DNA from: an uncultured Myxococcales bacterium
GTDB taxonomy: Bacteria; Myxococcota_A; UBA9042
Direction: 5' to 3'
Assembly: GCA_903896545.1 (NCBI GenBank)
Contig: CAITYF010000025.1
Coordinates: 1-64,000 of the forward strand
Length of the DNA stretch: 64,000 bases
This document shows positions 1-6,800 of this stretch, piece after piece. Position 1 is the stretch's first letter, and every line of letters begins with the position of its first letter. Below the pieces are notes generated by a model. It was not told the origin of the DNA. It was given only the letters and a program-made list of their open reading frames with translations, and searched no databases. A program made the position numbers and the translations under genes.

Positions 1-33
1 CTCTTCAATCCCCACGACTCCATCATCGCACCT

Positions 34-64
34 CCCGTTCACCGCGTTAGATCACGCGAACGGG
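34..64. terminator. Hairpin at the left edge, possible terminator
   Basis: An inverted repeat pairs CCCGTTC (34-40) with GAACGGG (58-64), and an inner GCGT/ACGC stem closes on a TAGATC loop. No T-run follows on either strand. It may end a gene lying left of the window, but it could equally be a neutral palindrome. I see no gene in bases 1-259. Confidence 0.3.
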
Positions 65-198
65 TGGAGGTCAAGTTGTTGACCAGAATGGGCATTCGCG
101 AGTTGTGCGGGATCTTCAGGCTTTCAGCCCGGGGCGGTCGTGGTGCAACCAAATGGCCACGGTTGTCACCCGCCACACCCTGCCAACCCGGCACGCCC

Positions 199-226
199 TT
201 GACCAGACCTCGCGCGCGGCTAGACT
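199..226 (+). promoter_or_regulatory. Sigma70-like promoter of the nucleotidyltransferase gene
   Basis: TTGACC (199-204) and TAGACT (221-226) are separated by 16 bp and lie about 35 bp before the ATG at 260. The same TTGnC...TAnnCT layout recurs upstream of other genes in this window, which supports a housekeeping-type promoter. Prediction by eye only. Confidence 0.45.
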
Positions 227-259
227 GCCCTTGTGCACCCGCACACCGCCGAGCCAGCC

Positions 260-556
260 ATGACCCCTGAAGACGTCGCAGCAATCCTCGCAGCCCACCG
301 ACCGGCGCTTGACGCCTTCGGCGTAGCATCCGTGGACCTGTTCGGTTCCGTGGCTCGCCGTGAAGCGCGCGCGGATAGCGACGTGGACCTGTACGTACGG
401 TTCGATGGTGCCCCGAACTTCGACCGCTACATGGGCTTGGTTCTCGCACTCGAAAGCTGGATGCACCGGCGCGTGGACGTCGTGACACCGGGCGCGCTGC
501 GTCGCAAGGAACGCTGGCGCGCGACGATTGAACGGGAGGCGCTGCGTGTCGCGTGA
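260..556 (+). CDS. MntA-type nucleotidyltransferase (antitoxin-like)
   Basis: This 98-residue protein is a minimal nucleotidyltransferase of the MNT/MntA group. Residues 29-43 fit the GSx10DxD signature: Gly29-Ser30, then ten residues, then Asp41-Val-Asp43, which would bind the metal-nucleotide. Known relatives AMPylate and neutralise a HepT RNase encoded next door. I chose ATG 260 because a GTG at 233 adds only a low-complexity leader and lies almost at the predicted transcription start. No HepT gene follows; the next genes are DUF4160/DUF2442 proteins, so this may be an orphan antitoxin or work with those products. Fold assignment is firm, partner unknown. Confidence 0.8.
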   Translation: MTPEDVAAILAAHRPALDAFGVASVDLFGSVARREARADSDVDLYVRFDGAPNFDRYMGLVLALESWMHRRVDVVTPGALRRKERWRATIEREALRVA

Positions 557-663
557 CGTGGTGGTGCAAGCGAGCATCCCGGTCCGGCAAGATCCACCTT
601 GGCGCACGCGGTCGGCGACGTTACACTGGCCTCAACCGCGCCACAGGCACGGCAGGACCACCG

Positions 664-903
664 ATGAGCCCGACCCTGTTGCGCAAGAACGGCTTTCGCT
701 ACTTCTTCTTCTCGCGTGAAGAGCCTCGGATTCACGTGCATGTGTCGGGTGCCGATGGCGAAGCAAAGTTCTGGCTTGAGCCCGAAGTCGCGCTTGCTTG
801 GTCGTCCGCCCTCCGTCCGAGTCACCTTGCTGAACTTGAGCAAACCATCATGGAGAACGCCGATGCCTTCCGCACAACCTGGCACGACCACTTCAGCCGC
901 TGA
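664..903 (+). CDS. DUF4160 family protein (first copy)
   Basis: A 79-residue protein opening with a basic, aromatic stretch (RKNGFRYFFFSREEPRIHVHV) typical of DUF4160. The family is small, of unknown biochemistry, and very often encoded beside DUF2442, which has led to the proposal that the two form a toxin-antitoxin-like pair. Here the following DUF2442 frame overlaps its 3' end by about 41 bases, a sign of tight coupling. ATG 664 is preferred over the open stretch upstream because the conserved part starts immediately after it. It is clearly diverged from the second DUF4160 copy at 1233, so the pairs are not a recent duplication. Confidence 0.75.
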   Translation: MSPTLLRKNGFRYFFFSREEPRIHVHVSGADGEAKFWLEPEVALAWSSALRPSHLAELEQTIMENADAFRTTWHDHFSR

Positions 904-1123
904 AGTCCAAGGCGTCTCCCCGCGCGGCCTTTGGCTGCTCGTCGCGGACCGGGAGTACTTCCTGCCGACGACCGAGTTCCCGTGGTTCGCTGCGGCGGCG
1001 GTGCGCGACGTCTACAACGTGGAACTGCATCACGGGCACATCCTGCATTGGCCAGCGCTGGACATTGATCTGGACGTGCAGAGTCTGGTGGCGCCGGAAG
1101 AATGGCCGCTCGTGTGGCGGTAG
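863..1123 (+). CDS. DUF2442 family protein (first copy)
   Basis: An 86-residue DUF2442-like protein whose core (residues about 20-60) carries the family pattern of a short beta-rich start, EYFLPTTEFPWF, and a later HWPALDIDLDV segment. It overlaps the preceding DUF4160 gene in another frame, so the two are probably co-translated. Function is unknown; by context a possible antitoxin or toxin partner. The start is uncertain: ATG 863 gives about 20 residues ahead of the conserved core, and a later start would remove the overlap. Confidence 0.7.
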   Translation: MPSAQPGTTTSAAEVQGVSPRGLWLLVADREYFLPTTEFPWFAAAAVRDVYNVELHHGHILHWPALDIDLDVQSLVAPEEWPLVWR

Positions 1124-1232
1124 GTCGTGTAAAGGATCAGCCCGGTTTGCTACCTCAAACCTTCTGCTGGCCAAGACCTCACGGATTGCTTACCCTTGAT
1201 AGCGCAGCGGTGTTGCTGCCTGCGAGGGGAAC

Positions 1233-1502
1233 GTGCCGGAACTCTGTCGCTTCCTTGGTATCGTCATTCGCATGTTTGCAGAGCCAACCGGCCCGCATCA
1301 TCGGCCGCATTTCCATGCGTACTGCCGTGACGCATCTGTCGTGATCGCGATCGATTCAATCGAAACGCTGGAGGGCGGTCTTGATCGGAAGGAACAGCGG
1401 CTGACCGAGGCTTGGGCGGAATTGCATCAAGCTGAACTTCTTGAGGACTGGAATCTTCTGCAGGCCGGCCAATTGCCCAAGCCGATTGCGCCACTCCAAT
1501 AG
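1233..1502 (+). CDS. DUF4160 family protein (second copy)
   Basis: An 89-residue protein with the classical DUF4160 layout: PELCRFLGIVIRMF near the N-terminus, then PHHRPHFHAYCRD and a helical C-terminal half. The GTG start at 1233 is preceded by a GAGGGGA ribosome-binding site about 8 bases upstream, and no better ATG exists before the domain. It is followed 7 bases later by a DUF2442 gene, giving a second complete pair. It matches the textbook form of the family better than the copy at 664. Confidence 0.8.
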   Translation: MPELCRFLGIVIRMFAEPTGPHHRPHFHAYCRDASVVIAIDSIETLEGGLDRKEQRLTEAWAELHQAELLEDWNLLQAGQLPKPIAPLQ

Positions 1503-1509
1503 GACCACT

Positions 1510-1791
1510 ATGTTCAACCACATCCAGCGCATCACGTCCGTTGCCGTCGTTGGCCCGGCAACCCTCCACATCGCATTCGCCGACGGCGTGGAACGCCTCG
1601 TCGACCTGACCGCCGTCCTGCGTGGAGCCCTGTACGAGCCGCTGCGCGACCCGGCCGAGTTTGCCCGCGTTCAAGTGGACGCCGAATGTGGCGCGCTGGT
1701 TTGGCCGTCTGGTGCCGATTTCGATCCCGGAACGCTGCATGACTGGCCGGACGCAGGTGCGAAGATGGCGGAACTTGCGGCGCGCTGGTAG
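1510..1791 (+). CDS. DUF2442 family protein (second copy)
   Basis: A 93-residue DUF2442 protein: the core reads ITSVAVVGPATLHIAFADG followed by a DLTAVLRG segment and a C-terminal WPSGADFDP motif typical of the family, which tends to end with a DGxDLDPExL-like stretch. It lies 7 bases after the second DUF4160 gene, presumably in one transcript. The sequence differs strongly from the first DUF2442 protein, arguing for two independently acquired modules. No biochemical function is established. Confidence 0.8.
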   Translation: MFNHIQRITSVAVVGPATLHIAFADGVERLVDLTAVLRGALYEPLRDPAEFARVQVDAECGALVWPSGADFDPGTLHDWPDAGAKMAELAARW

Positions 1792-2162
1792 AGCGCGGTT
1801 CGCCGCTAAACGTCGTGGCGCACCGACCGAGACCCGCGCCAAGCGCGCACCGTCCCCCACCAAACCCGCGCGCAGCGCGCACTATCCCCCTACCCATCGC
1901 GCAAAGCGCGGCGGCGTCAACCAGAATCCCCTGTGCCACCACCGGCCCTTCCCAGACCGGTTCCTCCGCAATCCCGCCCAACCACCATCCCGACCGAGGC
2001 GCGGTACCGATCGCCGCAAAGCGGCGCCCATCGGGGCCCCGTACGCCGAGACGGCAATCCCAGCCCTCCAACTCCAAGTCCAACGCAAAATCTTCCGAGG
2101 AGGCGCCATCGCGCCGACAACAGAACCCCGCCGTCCTCAACCACCCGCCCTCAGGAAGGGAG

Positions 2163-2189
2163 TCTGAGGGAAACTGCGTTTCCCTCAGA
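2163..2189. terminator. Perfect 11-bp hairpin, possible terminator
   Basis: TCTGAGGGAAA (2163-2173) pairs perfectly with TTTCCCTCAGA (2179-2189) around a CTGCG loop. It lies about 40 bases past the stop codon of the minus-strand lipoprotein gene. No T-run follows on either strand, so intrinsic termination is not certain. Confidence 0.4.
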
Positions 2190-2190
2190 T

Positions 2191-2211
2191 CCGGCGCGCC
2201 TGCGGCGCCGG
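2191..2211. terminator. GC hairpin next to the lipoprotein stop
   Basis: CCGGCGC (2191-2197) pairs with GCGCCGG (2205-2211) around a 7-base loop. Together with the hairpin at 2163-2189 it forms a double stem-loop just downstream of the minus-strand gene ending at 2230. Confidence 0.35.
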
Positions 2212-2229
2212 CCCGCAGAATCCCCTTTT

Positions 2230-3810
2230 TCACCACCCCAAAATCTTAATCATCACACGCGGCAGACCGCTCAGGTCCACATTCCACGCCACAACAACCC
2301 GCCCATCAGGCAGCCCCTCCACCGCAGGTAGATACCTCACCCCCTCGCCAGGCAGCGACTTCGGCCCCGCAACGTCCGTCGTCTCACAATCCAGCCGATC
2401 CGGCGCCCGGTAATACCGCCGCAAGAAGAGCCCGCCATCGGCGGCAATCGAGTGCCACACAATCGCCACGCGCTCGGTCGGCAGCGATGCCACCGGCGGC
2501 TGGTCGGGGTACGAGCCATCTTTGTCATCGGCTACCGCCTGGTACAGGCCGGCATTTTGCGGCAAGAGCGTCGGCGACCACGCCTTGCCGGCGATGGCGA
2601 CGGGCGTCGTGCTCGTGGTGATGTCGCCCTCCTTCCACGCGAGGAACACGCCGCCGTCGGGGAACGACGCTGCGGCAGGCAGTGCCTCGTAGGCCTTTTG
2701 CCCGGCCGAGAGCGGCACGACGTCGCCTTGCGGCGTGCCGTCACTGGCAAAGCGCCGACCGTAGACCTGCACGTGGCCTTTGTTGCTCCACGATTGCCAA
2801 GCCAGGAGGCAAGCGCCGTCGGGCAGGGGCGCGATCGCCGGCGAGTAGCTTTCCACGCCCGGACCACCCGAACCCGTGTCGAGCTCCGGGCCAATCGGCA
2901 TGCCGTTCAAGTCCAGCCGCCGCGCGTGAACGGAGAGCAGCGTGCCGGGCTGACTCGCCGCGGGCCAAGCCACCAGCACGTTCTGGTCGCGCAAGCGCAC
3001 GGCCAGCGGGTTCACCACGTTTGTCGAGCCGCCGCCCGCCCACTGCGGACCGTTGGTGATCTCAAACTGCGGAGCCAAGAGGAAGGTGCCGTCGGTGGAA
3101 ATGCGGCGGCCAAAGAACTGCACAGTGCCTTTGAAGAACTGCTCATCGCGCCAGACAACCAGCCACGTGCCATCGGCCAGCGCGACAAGACTGGGGGCAA
3201 AAGCCCAGTGCGCGCCGGGATCGTCGACCTGCAAAGGCGCGCTCAGCACGCCGCCGCCACCGACCGCGACTTGCACGTAGACGTGCATTTCCGTGTCCAT
3301 CGTGCCGTCGTACCATGCAAGCGCCCACGCGCCATCGGGGCGACTCGCCAAGGCCGGCGCAACTTGCGTGGGGATGCTGGTCACGATGCCAAAGGGCTCG
3401 GCGGGCGTGCACTTGCCGTCGCCCATGCAGACATTGCCCTTGGTGCATTTGACCGTGACGCACGCCGGGGTGGCCACGGGCTCCGGCGTGACGCAATCGC
3501 CCGTGACGGTCCACGTGGCATCGGGCGGCGGCGACACCGCAGGTCCAGGCGGCGGACCAATGGCGCTGGTGTCCGCAGTGTCGACGTCGGGCTGGATGTC
3601 GGGCACGTCGGCGATGTCGGGAGCCGCGTCTGTCGTCTTTGTCACGTCGACGGCAGCGGTAACGTCTGCGGGCGGCGGGACGTCGGCCACGGTGTCAAAC
3701 GTAGCGGCGTCAGGGGCAGCGTCGAGCGTCACGACATCGTCCGGAGACTGCGTGGCGGCAGGCGCGCTGCACGCTGCGAGGAGCACAAGCGTGAAAAGCA
3801 GGTATCGCAT
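2230..3810 (-). CDS. Surface lipoprotein with seven propeller-like repeats
   Basis: A 526-residue predicted lipoprotein. The signal peptide MRYLLFTLVLLAACSAP carries the lipobox LAAC, so ATG 3810 is preferred over an upstream GTG at 3822. An Asp/Ala/Pro-rich linker of about 60 residues follows, then a short Cys-containing stretch (to about residue 140). The remainder holds seven repeats of the form PDGxxLVAWxxx...RRxxxDG, suggesting a seven-bladed beta-propeller. The last repeat ends at the C-terminus (VVVAWNVDLSG...). It lies 51 bases downstream of the giant S8 protease on the same strand and is probably co-transcribed. No enzymatic motif is visible; a binding or scaffold role at the cell surface is inferred. 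Confidence 0.75.
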   Translation of the reverse strand: MRYLLFTLVLLAACSAPAATQSPDDVVTLDAAPDAATFDTVADVPPPADVTAAVDVTKTTDAAPDIADVPDIQPDVDTADTSAIGPPPGPAVSPPPDATWTVTGDCVTPEPVATPACVTVKCTKGNVCMGDGKCTPAEPFGIVTSIPTQVAPALASRPDGAWALAWYDGTMDTEMHVYVQVAVGGGGVLSAPLQVDDPGAHWAFAPSLVALADGTWLVVWRDEQFFKGTVQFFGRRISTDGTFLLAPQFEITNGPQWAGGGSTNVVNPLAVRLRDQNVLVAWPAASQPGTLLSVHARRLDLNGMPIGPELDTGSGGPGVESYSPAIAPLPDGACLLAWQSWSNKGHVQVYGRRFASDGTPQGDVVPLSAGQKAYEALPAAASFPDGGVFLAWKEGDITTSTTPVAIAGKAWSPTLLPQNAGLYQAVADDKDGSYPDQPPVASLPTERVAIVWHSIAADGGLFLRRYYRAPDRLDCETTDVAGPKSLPGEGVRYLPAVEGLPDGRVVVAWNVDLSGLPRVMIKILGW

Positions 3811-3861
3811 CGACGCACCCACGGCGACCCGGCCGCCCGTCGCCTCACTGTGCGCTGCCGT

Positions 3862-6800
3862 TCAGTGCTGGTCAATCCGTTTGCGTCGCCACAGCAGTGC
3901 GAGTGCCGCCAGCGCTGCCGTTGCCGCCCATCCGGCCGCATCTTGACTCGTCGGACCTGCAGAACACTTCGACCCGGACGAGCCACTCGACGACGCTTGC
4001 GCCTGAAAGCCCAGGATCTCTGGTTCGCTCACATCGGTGCCCGCGGCGGCGTCATCGGTTGCTGCATCAAGCGCGACGGTGTCCGCGGCTGTGGCATCCG
4101 TGCCGACATCGGGCGTGTCCGGCTGCACCTCCACGGCATCGGTTCCGACGTCTGCTGCGTCCGGCTGTGCATCCACCGCGGCTGCGTCAGTCCCAGCGTC
4201 GGCAACATCGGGCTGGACGTCCGCGGCGCTGGCATCGGTCGCCGCGTCCGCACCGTCCGCTTGGGCGTCTTCCGCGCTGACGTCCGGTGCTGCGTCCTCC
4301 TGCGCGACATCCGCGGCGTCCTCGTTCGGTCCCGCGTCCGCAGTCGGTCCCGCGTCCTCGTTCGGTCCCGCGTCCGCGGTACAAGTGGGGTCGCTGGTTC
4401 CCTTGCACGCGCCGCCCGTGCAGAAGTCGTTGAGCGTGCACGCGTCGCCGTCGTCGCAAGGGCCACTGCCAATCGGGTTGGAACAGCCGGTCGCGGCCAT
4501 GCACACGTCCAGCGTGCAAGGGTTGCCGTCGCTGCAGTTGAGCGTCGTGCCGCCGGTGCACTGGCCCGCTTGGCACGTTTCCCCGCTCGTGCAGAGGCTG
4601 TTGTCGTCGCACGAGCCACCGTCGATAGGCCCACTCACGCAGCCGACAATCGCCACGCACGCGTCCGTCGTGCACGGGTTGCCGTCGTCACACACCTTGG
4701 CCGCGCCGCCGACGCACGCGCCGTTTTGGCACTTGTCGCCGCTGGTGCAGGCATCGCCGTCTTGGCACGCGATGCTGTTGAACGGGTGGATGCAGCCGGT
4801 TGCCGCCACGCAGCTGTCCGCCGTGCACGCGTTGCCGTCGCCGCACGCCAGCCAGTTGGCGCCAGACGTGCACGCGCCGCTCACGCAGGTGTCGTTCAGT
4901 GTGCACAGGCTGCCGTCCTCGCAGGCAATGTCCTGCGCCGTGTGGATGCAGCCGCCCGCTGGGTTCCCCTGAATGTACCCGCAGCTGTCCGCCGTGCACG
5001 CGTTGCCGTCGTCGCAGTCCAAAGGCGTGGTAACGCACGCGCCTGCTAGGCAATGTTCTTGCACGGTGCACGCGTTGCCCTCCACGCACGGGTTGCTGTC
5101 GTTGGCTTTGTGCTGGCACGCCTTGTTGGCGCACGTGTCGTCGGTACACGGGTTGCCGTCGTCGCAGTCGTTCCCGCCACTGACCGACTTGCAGCCGACG
5201 CCCTGTTTGCAGCTGTCGATGGTGCACGGGTCGCCGTCATCGCAGAACGTCGGCACGCCGCTGATGCACGCGCCGTTCACGCAGTAGTCGTCGGTTGTGC
5301 AAGGTTCACCATCGTCACACGGCGGGAAGCTGGCAAAGGGTAGCTCGTAGACGCAACCGCCCTGCGCCTTGTCGCACTTGTCAAACGTGCACGGGTTGCC
5401 GTCGCTGCAGACTTTTGCGGTTCCCGCCGTACAGGTTCCACCGTAGCAGGCATCGCCCTCGGTGCAGGGATTGCTGTCGCTGCACGGCGCTGTGTTGGAC
5501 TTGAACCAGCACTGGCCGGTGTTTTCGTCGCAGAGGTCGTCGGTGCACGGGTCGCCGTCCTTGCACACGACGGGCGTTCCCACGCACGTACCCGCCACGC
5601 ACGTGTCCGCTTTGGTGCACCAGTACGGATCCAGGCACGACGTGCCGTCGAGCGCCGTGTGTTCGCAGACGCCAGTCTTGGTGTTGCAGGCGTCCGCCGT
5701 GCAGTCGTTGGTGTCCAAACAGCTCTTCGGCGACGAGTTGCAGAATCCCAATTGCGGGTAGCACTGGTCGTCGGTGCACGGATCGCCGTCGTCGCAGACC
5801 ATCTGGCTGAACACGCACTTGCCGCCCGTGCACGCGTCCGTGGTGCACAGGTTGCCGTCGAAGCACGAGATCTCCGCGCCTTTGCAGATGCCCAACGAGT
5901 TGCAGTTGTCGTACATCGTGCACGCATCCCCGTCGTCACACGCGATGTAGACCTGCTGGTGGTCGCAGCCCCAGGCCTGACACGAGTCCGCCGTGCACTT
6001 GTCGCCGTCGTCACACGGGTTCACCCCGCCGCCGGTGCACGCGCCGCCGCTGCAGTAATCGTTGACGGTACAGAACACGCCGTCATCGCACGGGGTGAAG
6101 TTGTTGGTGAATGCGCAGCTGCCTGTGTTGGGGTTGCAGGCATCGTCCGTGCACGCGTTGCCGTCAAAGCAGAATTTGAGAATGCCCACGCAGGTGCCAA
6201 ACGAGCAGCTGTCGTTGGTGCATTTGTTGCCGTCGTCGCACGGTCCGGCAAGGATGGGCGTGTGGGTGCAGCCGGTCGCAGGCGCGCAGCCGTCCGTGGT
6301 GCAGTCCTTGGCGTCGTCGCACTTCTTGGGGCTGCCCGACTGGCACTGGTGGGACGCGTCACAGTAGTCCTCGACCGTGCACGCGTTGCCGTCGTTGCAC
6401 AGCACGTCCCACTTGCAGATGATGGAGCAGCAGTCGCCGCCCGTCGTGTTGCCGTCGTCGCACTCCTCGTTGCCTTCCACGGCGCCGTTGCCGCACTCGT
6501 TGGCCAGAATCGCGGCTTTGACGTTGATGAGCCCGTAGCCAATGTCGTTGTTGGGTGTTGCCGCGTTGCTCGCGGTTTGCATCAGGCGCACGTTCAAGTT
6601 GTACGCGTTTTCATTGGGGTACGCTTCGCGCAAGAGCGCGTGGCCGGCGGCTGCGGCGGGGCAGGCCATCGACGTGCCGTCCATCGTGCGGTAGTGCGCA
6701 GGGCCGCTGCCGTCGAGGTTCTGTCCGTCGTCGTCGATGAGCCACATCGAGGCTCCGCCCGTGTACGTAAAGTCGCCGTCGGCGAGGGACACGATGAACG

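Larger units (their letters stand above)
1795..2229. other. GC-rich intergenic spacer built of short palindromes
   Basis: About 430 bases with no convincing gene. It consists of short GC palindromes around small A-loops (for example CGCCGC-AAA-GCGGCG at 2012-2026, framed by CCGAT/ATCGG) separated by C/A-rich tracts. It ends in two strong hairpins before the stop codon of the minus-strand lipoprotein gene. Open frames here are compositional. A region of similar style lies at 13936-14460; both directly follow a toxin-antitoxin-like module. Confidence 0.6.

Noticed and set aside
3897-4280. Candidate small genes in the region coding the Asp-rich tail of the protease
   Set aside because: They are frame shadows of a low-complexity repeat and have no start signals.
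2452-5049. A plus-strand open frame of 865 codons
   Set aside because: It lies opposite the lipoprotein and protease genes, has Arg/His/Val-rich composition, and matches no domain. It is a mirror of the Cys-repeat coding sequence in high-GC DNA.
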